This document shows positions 32,232 through 40,646 of a DNA stretch of 64,000 nucleotides, piece by piece. The notes under the pieces were generated by a model that was given only the letters and a program-made list of their open reading frames with translations, searched no databases and had not been told where the DNA came from. Both the position numbers and the translations under genes were made by a program. Source of the DNA: QWHO01 sp039809865 (lineage in GTDB: Bacteria > Vulcanimicrobiota > Xenobia > Xenobiales > QWHO01); contig JBDHVW010000042.1 of the NCBI GenBank assembly GCA_039809865.1, positions 1-64,000 on the forward strand, read 5' to 3'. Each line of letters opens with the position of its first letter. Within the stretch, counting starts at the first letter, position 1.

Positions 32232-34685
32232 ATGCGGGGTGTGATTTTTTTTCTAGCCGGTCTCTCCTTGATCAGCGCCGCCATTGCTGCTCCCCTGGAC
32301 GATCACGGCGATCGCCAGGCGACCGACGCGGTGAAGATGCTTCAAGAATGGGGACTGGTGGAAGGCTACCCCGACGGCACTTTCCGGGGTGAGCGGGCCA
32401 TGAGCCGCTACGAGGTCGCCATGCTGATCGCTCGCGCCCTGGCCAAGCTCGAGACCGAGAATGCCACGTTCGCCACCAAGGCCGAGCTGCAGGACCTCCT
32501 GAAACTGGCCCAGGGCTTCCGCGAGGAGCTCGATTCGATGGGCGTGCGAGTCGCCAACCTCGAGCAGCAGGTGGAGCGGCTCGACAAGCGGGTCAACGAG
32601 ATCGGCAAGCTGGAGTGGGAAGGCAAGATCGTCACCCGCGTCCTCACGCAGCACTTCGCGAACCAGGGCCAGGCCCGCTCGGGCGTGGGCGTGGGCTCGC
32701 TCAACTACGACACGTTCGTGGGCAGTTCGGCGGGCGGCAACGTGCGTCCCCATGGACCGCCCGGTATCCTGCCGGTCATCTCGCTGGCCAACGGCCGCCC
32801 TCTGACCAACGGCAACAGCTTCACCAGCGCCATGCTGCTCAACCTGACGGTCACCCCCAACGACGACATCAGCGTGCTGATGCGAATGTTCGCCTACACC
32901 TCGCAGGGCGATCCCGAGGTGGATGCGGTCTGGGGCGTCACCCCGCCCTACCTGGCCAACAGCTTCACCGGGCGCGGCTTCACCGGTGGGCCCATCGACG
33001 GCGCCAACCAGGGCCTCCCCCATTTCCCGTTCACCCAGGCGGGTATCGACAAGGTCGAGGTCACCTATGCCCCGGCCGCGCTCACGCTCACGCTCGGCGC
33101 CTTCGTGCCGCGCCTCATCAACTCGGCCATCTATATGGGCCAGGTCAATCCCAATCCCGGCGATCCCCGCGTGCTCGAGAGCTTCGGCGCCCACCTGACG
33201 GGCGACGCCGACAACTTCAGCTGGGAAGTCTTCGGCACCCGGCTCCCCGACGGCAACCCGGGCGTCACCAGCCAGTATCAGAGCGGCGCCCTGGGCGCCA
33301 GCGCCCGTTACCAGCACGACGAGTGGACCGCCGGACTCAGCCTGCTGCAGGCCGGCAACGGCAAGCCCTCCGACGCCATCCTGACTCAGGGACAGGTCTT
33401 CACCTTCGTGCAGGGGCGTCCCGGCGAGTTCTACACCGACTGGGTCAACCCGCCGGGCTTCTACGTCAACCAGCTGGGCAACCCGCAGAGCCCCCTGGTG
33501 GGGGGCGCCGGCACGGTCACCGACGTGCGCCCCATCAACGGACTCAAAGGCAGCGACTCGCTCAACCAGCGGGCCACCTTCGGCCCGCAGGGCGTGCGGC
33601 TCCTCGGGGGCAACCTGAGCTGGGAGAACGAGCACTGGAGTTTCTTCGGCGACTACGGTCACTCGCGCTACACGCCCAGCACGCGCTCGACCTACGGCGT
33701 GGATGGCGATCTGTTCCGGATCGGCGCCAACTACCGTTTCGACGAGGGGCGCTGGGAGCTGGGGGCGGAGTATCGCTACACCGACCCGACCTACGATCCG
33801 TTCATCCTCACCTACCCCGGCACGGCCGCGCAGCAGCGCATCTTCCGCGTCTACCACCGGCTGCCCGACTTCGACAACTTCTGGCACATGTACTCGCTGC
33901 ACAACACCGACGAGTTCCCCCAGAACCGGCGCGGAATCTGGGCCAAAGCCTCCTGGCAGTATGACCCGGACGGCAAAGTGCAGCTGCGCTACCACCACCT
34001 CGACCAGGTGCGCACCAGCCTGCAAGACGTGCGCGTGCCCGCCGGCAGCCTGGGCTTCCTGACGCCGCAGAGCGACGTGCTGGGCCACGCGCCCGGCTTC
34101 TTCGACGTGGTCTTCCGCGAGTTCTCGCCGCGCAGCTTCGACGCCGCCCTCAATCCGCTCGAGAACCCGCGCGGCAACGTCAACGCCATCACGGCCCAAC
34201 TGGACCACAAATTCACCGGCTCTCCCTGGCTCGTCGAAGCCCTCTTCGACCGGGACGACTTTCACCGCCCCAGCTCGCTGACGCCCGTGCTGGGAGGCAG
34301 CCAGAACCGCGTGGATCTGACCGCCGACCATATCCGGGGCGCGGTGGGCTACGCCGTGACGGACTCGTTTCTGGTCAAGGTGGGTTACGAGCAGGGCAGC
34401 ATCCGCGGCCACTACGACCCGTTCGGCAACTACAACCCCTTCGCCATCGCCAGCGGCTCCACGACCTTCAAGAACTGGGACACCGTGCAGCACATCCCGC
34501 TGGTCGAGGCCAGCTGGCAGGTCACCGACGGCGTGCGCGCGGGAGCCGAGTTCCGCTGGTATGACACGGTGGACAACATCCCGGCCAGCACGTTCTCTGG
34601 TTTGCCGGGCCGCGCGGGCTCCACGGCCCACCCCTTCAACTGGAACGGGTATCAGGTGAGCTCGACGGTCGAGGTTAGCTTTTAG
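32232..34685 (+). CDS. SLH-domain outer-membrane porin
   Basis: An 817-residue exported protein. Signal peptide MRGVIFFLAGLSLISAAIAA; then one S-layer homology domain (DAVKMLQEWGLVEGYPDGTF, RGERAMSRYEVAMLIARALA) that binds peptidoglycan-linked polymer; a coiled coil (MGVRVANLEQQVERLDKRVN); then about 650 residues of alternating beta strands rich in Tyr, Trp, Asn and Gly. The last residues (NWNGYQVSSTVEVSF) end in Phe, the usual outer-membrane barrel signature. This SLH plus coiled coil plus barrel order is that of OmpM/SlpA/OprB-type porins that tether outer membrane to wall in diderm Terrabacteria. It is the best evidence here for an outer membrane. Confidence 0.9.
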   Translation: MRGVIFFLAGLSLISAAIAAPLDDHGDRQATDAVKMLQEWGLVEGYPDGTFRGERAMSRYEVAMLIARALAKLETENATFATKAELQDLLKLAQGFREELDSMGVRVANLEQQVERLDKRVNEIGKLEWEGKIVTRVLTQHFANQGQARSGVGVGSLNYDTFVGSSAGGNVRPHGPPGILPVISLANGRPLTNGNSFTSAMLLNLTVTPNDDISVLMRMFAYTSQGDPEVDAVWGVTPPYLANSFTGRGFTGGPIDGANQGLPHFPFTQAGIDKVEVTYAPAALTLTLGAFVPRLINSAIYMGQVNPNPGDPRVLESFGAHLTGDADNFSWEVFGTRLPDGNPGVTSQYQSGALGASARYQHDEWTAGLSLLQAGNGKPSDAILTQGQVFTFVQGRPGEFYTDWVNPPGFYVNQLGNPQSPLVGGAGTVTDVRPINGLKGSDSLNQRATFGPQGVRLLGGNLSWENEHWSFFGDYGHSRYTPSTRSTYGVDGDLFRIGANYRFDEGRWELGAEYRYTDPTYDPFILTYPGTAAQQRIFRVYHRLPDFDNFWHMYSLHNTDEFPQNRRGIWAKASWQYDPDGKVQLRYHHLDQVRTSLQDVRVPAGSLGFLTPQSDVLGHAPGFFDVVFREFSPRSFDAALNPLENPRGNVNAITAQLDHKFTGSPWLVEALFDRDDFHRPSSLTPVLGGSQNRVDLTADHIRGAVGYAVTDSFLVKVGYEQGSIRGHYDPFGNYNPFAIASGSTTFKNWDTVQHIPLVEASWQVTDGVRAGAEFRWYDTVDNIPASTFSGLPGRAGSTAHPFNWNGYQVSSTVEVSF

Positions 34686-35946
34686 GGGGGCCAAAGTCCC
34701 TGCGGGGGCTGAAGAGGGCCAGGACGAGACCCAGTGCGAGGCCGAGGCCCCATTGTTTGATGTAGACCGCCGGGGTTTGCGAGAGCAGGAAGACGACCAC
34801 GGCCAGGGAGAGGCCGCCGACGAGCCAGACCGCCGGCACGCGAAAGGGGCGGGGTTCCGCTGGCCGTTGGATACGCCAGACCAGGACGCCCAGGATCGTG
34901 GCCAGGTATTGCAGCAGGCTCGCCAGCACGCTCAGGTCCAGGAGCGCGCTGAACGTCAGCAGCTTGATCAGCGCCACCATGAGGAGGGTCGAAACCAGAA
35001 TCGCGCGGGCCGGAGAGGCGAAGGTCGGGTGGAGCCTGGCGAGCCAGCGGGGGGCCCAACCGGTGGCGGCCAGGGCCCAGAGGCTGCGCGGCGTGGTGAA
35101 CGCGATGCTGGCATTGACGCTGGCCTGCGAGAGCAGGGCGCCGATCCCGATCAGCGAGGCCAGGCCGCCCAGAGCGGCGGCGTCCAGCAGCGGGGTCTTG
35201 CTGCCCACGGCGCCGGCCGCGCCCACGATGAGCTGGAGCCAGAAATAAAGCCCCGTGGTGAAAAGCAGCGTCACGATGTAGGCGCGCGGAATGGTGCGCT
35301 GCGGCTCATGCACCTCGCCTCCGGGCACCGGGATCTCCTCAAAGCCGCTGAAACAGAACAGGATGCTCAGAAAACCGAGCACCCACGCCACGTGGGGGGG
35401 CGTCTCCAGGGTGAACCCCCGGGCCAGGTTCAGTCCACCCAGGGACCAGACCAGTAAGATCGCCAGGGGGATGAGCTTGAGCACCGCCAGCAGGTCGTTG
35501 GAGACCGCTCCCGAGCGCACTCCCCGGTAGTTGACCATGGCCAGCAGCACCACGATCGACGTGGCCACCGCCAGCCGCAGGCCGGGCTGGGGCACCTCGG
35601 GCAGGTAGATCTTGTCCACCGTCTCGGCAAAGCCCGTGGCCACGGTAGCGCCCCCCAGAAGACAGGAGAGCCACATCACCCACCCCACCAGGTAGCCTAC
35701 GAACGGCCCGAAGACGGCCCGTGCGTAGAGGTAGGCACCGCCGTTGCCGGGCACCATCCCGGCCATCTCCGCGAAGCACAGGCCGATGCCCAGACACAAC
35801 ACCCCCCCCAGCAGCACCAGCCAGGGCGCGTAGGGGCCCAGTCGCTCGGCAATCTCACCGGGGGCAAAGAAGAGTCCGGTGCCGATGATGCAGTTCAATC
35901 CCAGGCAGGTCAGATCGAAAACGCCCAGGCGCTTCTTGAGTTCCAT
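34675..35946 (-). CDS. APC-superfamily amino acid permease
   Basis: A 423-residue protein with about 12 membrane helices. MELKKRLGVFDLTCLGLNCI then IGTGLFFAPGEIAERLGPYA is the helix-1 GxG motif of APC transporters; FAEMAGMVPGNGGAYLYARA and LFCFSGFEEIPVPGGEVHEP are helix 3 and helix 6 signatures. A longer frame upstream (77 codons) is not supported. The 3' end overlaps the porin stop by 11 bases. Substrate unknown; an amino acid or amine is likely. Confidence 0.92.
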   Translation of the reverse strand: MELKKRLGVFDLTCLGLNCIIGTGLFFAPGEIAERLGPYAPWLVLLGGVLCLGIGLCFAEMAGMVPGNGGAYLYARAVFGPFVGYLVGWVMWLSCLLGGATVATGFAETVDKIYLPEVPQPGLRLAVATSIVVLLAMVNYRGVRSGAVSNDLLAVLKLIPLAILLVWSLGGLNLARGFTLETPPHVAWVLGFLSILFCFSGFEEIPVPGGEVHEPQRTIPRAYIVTLLFTTGLYFWLQLIVGAAGAVGSKTPLLDAAALGGLASLIGIGALLSQASVNASIAFTTPRSLWALAATGWAPRWLARLHPTFASPARAILVSTLLMVALIKLLTFSALLDLSVLASLLQYLATILGVLVWRIQRPAEPRPFRVPAVWLVGGLSLAVVVFLLSQTPAVYIKQWGLGLALGLVLALFSPRRDFGPPKS

Positions 35947-36000
35947 TCCAGAGGACGCTTGTACCAGAGGCGCGCCGATCTCCTGGGCGAAGGGTACCTC

Positions 36001-36624
36001 ATGAGCAAGCTTTACAGTGCCAGAGTCTGCCCCTTCTGCCACCGAGCGCGACTGGCGCTCGCCGAGAAGAACATCGCCCACGAAGTGGTGGAGATCGACC
36101 TGCGGGACACGCCGAAGTGGTATCTCGAGCTTTCGCCCAAAGGCAAGGTCCCGTTGCTCGAGCATGAAGGGCATCGGCTGCTGGAGTCACTGGTGATTGC
36201 GGAGTATGCCGAAGAAGGGTTCGCGGGCCCCCGCCTGCTGCCCGCGGACGCGCTCGGGCGCGCCCTCGTGCGCGAGGCGATCGCATTGCAGGGCGACGGC
36301 TTCATGAAAGCCACCATGGCGATCGTCAAAGAGCGAACCGCGGAGAACGAAATCAAGCTGCACGAGGCGCTGGCTCAGCTCGAGGGGCACGAATGGTATG
36401 GCGGGCCCTACTGGGTGGGCTCGCAATGCACCCTGGCCGATCTGGCGTTGTATCCGTTCTTCGAGCGCTGGCCCCAGTGGGACCTGCCCTGGCGCGAGGG
36501 ACAATACCCGGAGCTCGACCGCTGGCTGGATGCGATGCGGTCGCGACCCGCCGTGCAAAAGGAGATGAGCCCCCCCGAGTTTTACGAAGAGCAATATCGC
36601 AAGCTTAGTAAGGTTTCCCCATAG
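36001..36624 (+). CDS. Glutathione S-transferase-like protein
   Basis: A 207-residue protein with an N-terminal thioredoxin-fold domain, MSKLYSARVCPFCHRARLAL, whose CPFC site is of glutaredoxin/omega-class GST type. VPLLEHEGHRLLESLVIAEY is the cis-Pro and Glu-Ser glutathione-binding motif. An all-helical C-terminal domain follows (TLADLALYPFFERWPQ). ATG 36001 has GAAGGG upstream. It is divergent from the APC permease. The 220 bases after it carry a large inverted repeat. Confidence 0.92.
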   Translation: MSKLYSARVCPFCHRARLALAEKNIAHEVVEIDLRDTPKWYLELSPKGKVPLLEHEGHRLLESLVIAEYAEEGFAGPRLLPADALGRALVREAIALQGDGFMKATMAIVKERTAENEIKLHEALAQLEGHEWYGGPYWVGSQCTLADLALYPFFERWPQWDLPWREGQYPELDRWLDAMRSRPAVQKEMSPPEFYEEQYRKLSKVSP

Positions 36625-36679
36625 CAGGATCGAGACCCATCGGTTAGAATTGGATCGGGTTAGCCACCTGGTTGGTGTC

Positions 36680-36757
36680 AAAAAGACACGGTTCGGAGCT
36701 TGGTTTCGGTAACCGGCTTGTTAACAGGAAACCAAGCAGCTCGAATCGCGTCTTTTT
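36680..36757. other. Large imperfect inverted repeat (structured RNA or bidirectional terminator)
   Basis: The left arm from 36680 pairs with the right arm ending at 36757: AAAAAGAC with GTCTTTTT (outer), TTCG with CGAA, AGC with GCT and TTGGTTTC with GAAACCAA (inner), leaving a 20-base loop. Small bulges interrupt the stem. A competing small hairpin GTGTC-AAAAA-GACAC (36675-36689) overlaps the left base. It follows the GST gene. The T-tract at the right base could end transcription in either direction; the length and order of blocks would also fit a small RNA. It does not fold as a tRNA. Confidence 0.7.
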
Positions 36758-36783
36758 CCTCTTCTGAGGAGTTGGGCAACCTG

Positions 36784-36789
36784 CTATCA
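36784..36789 (+). promoter_or_regulatory. Possible -10 element for the 30-residue gene
   Basis: TATCAT (five of six to consensus) lies 56 bases ahead of the small gene start, with TTCTGA 17 bases further upstream as a poor -35. It falls after the large inverted repeat, so the small gene could be transcribed on its own. Weak call. Confidence 0.3.
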
Positions 36790-36844
36790 TCGACTCAAGT
36801 GATTGACCCCGGTGGGGGGGAGACATGATGGAGGTGTTACGGAT

Positions 36845-36937
36845 ATGGCAACTGCAACGAGCGAGCGCGATCTGACCAAAGCCCGCGAGGCGATTCTCCG
36901 TCTGATCGCTGAGAAAAAGAAGGCTGCTGCGAAATAA
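36845..36937 (+). CDS. Thirty-residue basic protein
   Basis: Short frame coding MATATSERDLTKAREAILRL and then IAEKKKAAAK. A strong GGAGGTG ribosome site stands 8 bases before the ATG, and a hairpin follows the stop by 30 bases. The peptide is predicted by eye to be one amphipathic helix with a lysine-rich tail, as in nucleic-acid-binding or membrane-active microproteins. It is too short for most gene finders. It lies between the inverted repeat and the 3' end of selB. No family recognised. Confidence 0.6.
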   Translation: MATATSERDLTKAREAILRLIAEKKKAAAK

Positions 36938-36966
36938 TGAGCAGTAAGGAGCCTGGAAGTAGTAGA

Positions 36967-37000
36967 GAGCCCCTCAGGTAGACACCGGAGGGGTTCTCGC
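36967..37000. terminator. Hairpin at selB 3' end, possible bidirectional terminator
   Basis: GAGAGCCCCTC and GAGGGGTTCTC pair over 11 positions (one G-T type mismatch) around a 12-base loop. The selB stop codon lies inside the left arm. On the plus strand the stem is followed by GCTTTCT, a weak T-tract, and could end the 30-residue gene. On the minus strand there is no T-tract. Confidence 0.5.
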
Positions 37001-38887
37001 TTTCTGGCCATAAAGAATGCGTTTGTCTCCATCGCGCTGGGTGAAGTGCGTGCGGTCGAAATACTCCAGCATGGGGATCAGGAATTTGCGGGTCGTGCCC
37101 AGCAGCTCACGCACCTCGGAGGCGCCCAGCGGGCCCCGCTCCGGAATGGCCGCCGCCAGCATCTCCCGCGCCCGGGCCAGAGTTTCCTCGAGGAACACCA
37201 TGTTGGGAGCCAGCTTGACTCCCCGCCCGCTCTCGAGCAGAAAAGCCTCCAGCACCGACCCCGAGCCCGCTTCCGCCAGGGCCACGTCCCAATCGGGCGG
37301 ACAGAAGCCGCCCGCCCGCAGCACCTCCTCCAACCTGTCCAGCTGCTTCTGCTGGGAAGGCGCCAGCGTTGGAGCGTGGCTCAGGCTGGACAGGAACCCG
37401 TTGCGGTCCTGGATCTGGCCGGTGCGACCCAGCTCGGCCAGCACTTCCTCCGCCAGTTTGGGCGTGTCCGAGGCCACCAGGCGGAGAATCTCCTCCTTGC
37501 GCCATCCCACTTTCCAGGGGGCGCCCGTCTCCAGCTTCTGAAAGACCGCCGCCAGACGGTCCTCCAGCGCGATCGCCAGGCTGCTCAATGCGATGCTCTT
37601 GCCCAGCACCACCACCTCGCCACTGGCTTTGAGCGTCTGCACCAGGCCCTCCACCTCCAGGAGAGGGCGCTGCAGCTCCTGGGCCAGCGCGCCCGCGGTG
37701 CGCGTCCCTCCGCTGGCCTTGCGCAGGATCTCCAGGAGGGCGTCCTCGGGCCCGCCCCCCTCGCGCCTCCGCAGCGACTCGACGGCCGCGGCGTCGCCAC
37801 GCTTGTGGCGCGCGGGCGCCGGATCGAGCACCTCTCCCCCTCCCAGCGTATACTGCGAGGTAAAGTCGCGCAGCACGAAGCGATCACCCTGTTGCAGCAC
37901 CACGGGCTCGTCCAGGACGACCTGCACCAGCCCGGTGGCACCCGGCTGGAGGACGTCGCTCTCGAGCAACAGCGCCATCCCCAACGTCTCCGAAGTGCCT
38001 GAGTAGAAGCGGATGCGACTGCGATGCTTGAGCGGCCGGGGCAGCTTCGGGAGCAGCTTGAGGCGGGCATCCAGACGGTCGGTGGGCGTCAGCAGGCCCG
38101 GGGGCGCAATCCACTGGCCGCGGCCCAGGGCGGCCGCTTCGATGCCCGTCAGGTTGACGGCCACCCTCTGACCCGCCAGGGCCTCCTCGACCGCCTGGGA
38201 GTGCACCTGCAGGCCGCGAACGCGGGTCTCCAGCCCCTGGGGCAGCACCACCACCGGGTCGCCCTTGCGCAGCGTGCCGCTCCAGAGCGAGCCGGTCACG
38301 ACACTGCCAAAGCCCGTCTTCACGAAGACGCGGTCGACGGGCATGCGGAAGGGGGCTTTCCGGTTGCGAGGCGTCAGGCTCTGCAAGAGCTTGCCCAGGG
38401 TCGCTTTGAGCTCGTCCAGACCGGCGCCGGTCTTGGAGGACACGCGCACGATCGGGGCGTTCTTCAGGAACGTGGCCTGCAGGTAGGCGCGCAGATCCTC
38501 CTCCACCAGCTCGGCGAACTCGTCGTCCACGGTATCGATCTTGGTCAGCGCCACCAGCCCCGCGCGGGTCTCCAGCAACTCCAGGATCTCGAGGTGCTCG
38601 CGAGTTTGGGGCATCACGCCCTCCTGGGCATCCACCACCAGCATGCCCAGATCGTAGCCCCCCACGCCGGCCAGCATGTTCTTGAGGAAGCGCTCGTGGC
38701 CGGGCACGTCCACGATGCCGGCCACGATGTCGCCGGGGAGCTCGAGATGTGCAAATCCAAGGTCGATGGAGAGGCCGCGGGCCTGCTCCTCGGGCAGACG
38801 ATCGGTCTCGATGCCCGTGAGGGCGCGGATGAGGCTGCTTTTACCGTGATCGACGTGACCGGCGGTGCCGACGATAAAGGGGTGCAT
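36974..38887 (-). CDS. selB: Selenocysteine-specific elongation factor SelB
   Basis: GTPase that carries Sec-tRNA to UGA codons and binds the SECIS hairpin. The 637-residue product has the G-domain (MHPFIVGTAGHVDHGKSSLI; DVPGHERFLKNMLAG; NKxD-type box read as LTKIDTVDDEF), the two EF-Tu-like beta barrels, domain IV (MPVDRVFVKTGFGSVVTGSL start) and C-terminal winged helices ending with SEVRELLGTTRKFLIPMLEY and FDRTHFTQRDGDKRIL, the RNA-binding end of SelB. It stands 16 kb from selD-selA and divergent from a TPR gene. Length is normal. Confidence 0.97.
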   Translation of the reverse strand: MHPFIVGTAGHVDHGKSSLIRALTGIETDRLPEEQARGLSIDLGFAHLELPGDIVAGIVDVPGHERFLKNMLAGVGGYDLGMLVVDAQEGVMPQTREHLEILELLETRAGLVALTKIDTVDDEFAELVEEDLRAYLQATFLKNAPIVRVSSKTGAGLDELKATLGKLLQSLTPRNRKAPFRMPVDRVFVKTGFGSVVTGSLWSGTLRKGDPVVVLPQGLETRVRGLQVHSQAVEEALAGQRVAVNLTGIEAAALGRGQWIAPPGLLTPTDRLDARLKLLPKLPRPLKHRSRIRFYSGTSETLGMALLLESDVLQPGATGLVQVVLDEPVVLQQGDRFVLRDFTSQYTLGGGEVLDPAPARHKRGDAAAVESLRRREGGGPEDALLEILRKASGGTRTAGALAQELQRPLLEVEGLVQTLKASGEVVVLGKSIALSSLAIALEDRLAAVFQKLETGAPWKVGWRKEEILRLVASDTPKLAEEVLAELGRTGQIQDRNGFLSSLSHAPTLAPSQQKQLDRLEEVLRAGGFCPPDWDVALAEAGSGSVLEAFLLESGRGVKLAPNMVFLEETLARAREMLAAAIPERGPLGASEVRELLGTTRKFLIPMLEYFDRTHFTQRDGDKRILYGQKARTPPVST

Positions 38888-38940
38888 CCGGGCGCGTTCC
38901 GCCCCAGGAAACGAGCCTCCTTCCGAGAACCGGCCCCGAC

Positions 38941-40245
38941 ATGTCCATCCGGTCTTGGATTGCGCTGCTGGTCCTGGGAGGGCTCCTGCTCTGGTCGGGT
39001 CTGAAGGCCTGCGGCAACCTCGAGCGCGGCTCGGTGGCGCCGCTGCGCGTGGCCGCGTACAAGCTGCCTCTGAAGGTGGCCAGCGTGGACGCCGACATCG
39101 CCCACTACAAAGCCAGGGCGGACGCCAATCCGACCGGCTTCATGGACCGGGCCGCGCTGGCCCAGGCCTACCTCGCCAAGGCCCGCGAGACGCGCGACGC
39201 GGCTTTCTACGTGCTGGCCGAGCAGTCGGCCCGCGAGTCGCTCAAGTCGATGGGGGTTTTCAACGCTCCGGCCGAGCTGGTGATGGCCAACCTGGACGTG
39301 GCCCGGCACGACTTCACTGGCGGCCTCGCGCGCCTGGACAAGGTCCTGGCCCAGGACCCCCGCAACGAACAGGCGCGGGCTCTGCGGGTGACCGCCTTGT
39401 TAGCCTTGGGACGCGTTATCGAAGCCGGCAGATTGGCGGATGGTCTGGCCCTGGAGGCTCCCGGAATCACGACCGCCGTTTTCCGAGCGCAGACCTTGAT
39501 GGCCGCCGGGCGCGACCCGGAAGCGATCGCGGTGCTCTGGAAGGGGATCGATCGCGAGCAGCCCGGCGAGGTGGGCCCCTCGGTGCAGGCCCGCGTGCTG
39601 CTGGCCCGCGCCTATGCGCGCCACGGCAAGCTGGCGCTGGCCGAAGCGGTGCTGACCTCGGCCGCGGCCATCCGTCCCGACCCCACCGCGCTGAGCGACC
39701 TGGGACGCCTGGACCTCGCGCTCAAACGCTACCGGCAAGCTCACGAGCACTTCTCGGACGCCTACACCCTCAGCCGCGACCCGGCCGCGCTCCTGGGCGT
39801 AGCGCGCGCTCTGGAGGGCCTGAAGCTCGAGCGCGAAGCCTCCGAGACCCTGCGGGGCGTGGAGGACGCCTATCGGCGCGAGTTGCAGGGGCCCGACAAT
39901 ATCGGCCACCGGCGCGCGCTGGCCTCCGTGCTGCTGGACCGGCAGGAGGTGCCTGAAGCCGTCCAGCTGATGCAGGCGGAGCTCTCGCAACGACGCGACT
40001 TCGACACGTTGATGACGGCCGCGCGCGCGCTGCGCATGGCCGGCCAGCCCAGGCGGGCCTGGCCTCTGTGCCAGGAGGCCTTTGCGCGCGGCTACCGCGA
40101 CGCGCCCGCCTGGCACGAGCGGGGTTTGATCGCCCACGACCTGGGCCACCAGGACGAAGAGGCGCACTGCGAAGGGGAGGCGGTGCGGTTGAATCCGGCC
40201 TATGCGGGCGAGCCGAATCTACCCGCGGCCCCGGTGGAGCATTGA
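38941..40245 (+). CDS. TPR-repeat protein, membrane-anchored
   Basis: A 434-residue protein with one N-terminal helix (SWIALLVLGGLLLWSGLKAC) that is a membrane anchor or, less likely, a lipoprotein signal (the residue before AC is Lys). The rest is tetratricopeptide-like helical repeats, for example LARLDKVLAQDPRNEQARAL, RYRQAHEHFSDAYTLSRDPA and PRRAWPLCQEAFARGYRDAP. Such proteins hold complexes together; partner unknown. It is divergent from selB with 53 bases between starts. Confidence 0.8.
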   Translation: MSIRSWIALLVLGGLLLWSGLKACGNLERGSVAPLRVAAYKLPLKVASVDADIAHYKARADANPTGFMDRAALAQAYLAKARETRDAAFYVLAEQSARESLKSMGVFNAPAELVMANLDVARHDFTGGLARLDKVLAQDPRNEQARALRVTALLALGRVIEAGRLADGLALEAPGITTAVFRAQTLMAAGRDPEAIAVLWKGIDREQPGEVGPSVQARVLLARAYARHGKLALAEAVLTSAAAIRPDPTALSDLGRLDLALKRYRQAHEHFSDAYTLSRDPAALLGVARALEGLKLEREASETLRGVEDAYRRELQGPDNIGHRRALASVLLDRQEVPEAVQLMQAELSQRRDFDTLMTAARALRMAGQPRRAWPLCQEAFARGYRDAPAWHERGLIAHDLGHQDEEAHCEGEAVRLNPAYAGEPNLPAAPVEH

Positions 40246-40307
40246 TTTCAATCTCCTTTCAGGAGGCCCGGGCATACTGCTCGAGATATTATTGACCTGG
40301 AGGCTCC

Positions 40308-40610
40308 ATGCTCCATCCAACCTCATCCCTGTCTCGTCTGGCCCTGCCGGCCTCGTCCCCACGCCCCAAGCCCCCCGGGCTGGTCCGCCAGTGGGTCGAC
40401 GAGTACTCCGGCGGTCATTACGAATACCGTGAGCCCCAGCACCTCGAGGAGGGCCAGACACTGTATCACGGCCAGTTCACGCGCCACATCCGCTACACGG
40501 GCTCGAACGATGCCGAAGAGGTGGTGTATTACCGGCCCGTGGACGAGAAGTCGCTGACGACCACGACCTATGGCACCGGTGGCGACGAGCGCGGCATTCT
40601 GGTCTTTTAG
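40308..40610 (+). CDS. Small hypothetical protein
   Basis: A 100-residue soluble protein with good TGGAGG ribosome site. The N-terminal 25 residues are Pro/Ser-rich (MLHPTSSLSRLALPASSPRP). The rest is polar and Tyr-rich (QWVDEYSGGHYEYREPQHLE; HIRYTGSNDAEEVVYYRPVD). No signal peptide, no known family. It converges with the next gene; an imperfect stem TAGCGGC/GCCGCGCTA lies between them. Confidence 0.65.
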   Translation: MLHPTSSLSRLALPASSPRPKPPGLVRQWVDEYSGGHYEYREPQHLEEGQTLYHGQFTRHIRYTGSNDAEEVVYYRPVDEKSLTTTTYGTGGDERGILVF

Positions 40611-40646
40611 CCCGAATCACAAGATAGCGGCAGGCGTAGAGCCGCG

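Noticed and set aside
32253..34694. An 813-codon minus-strand frame
   Set aside because: Antisense to the SLH porin, which has signal peptide, SLH domain and C-terminal Phe.
36680..36757. tRNA-Sec (attractive because selB is adjacent)
   Set aside because: Outer stem and length are suggestive, but there is no GGTTCGA-type T-arm, no D-arm, no TCA anticodon loop in place and no CCA-like end in a tRNA fold.
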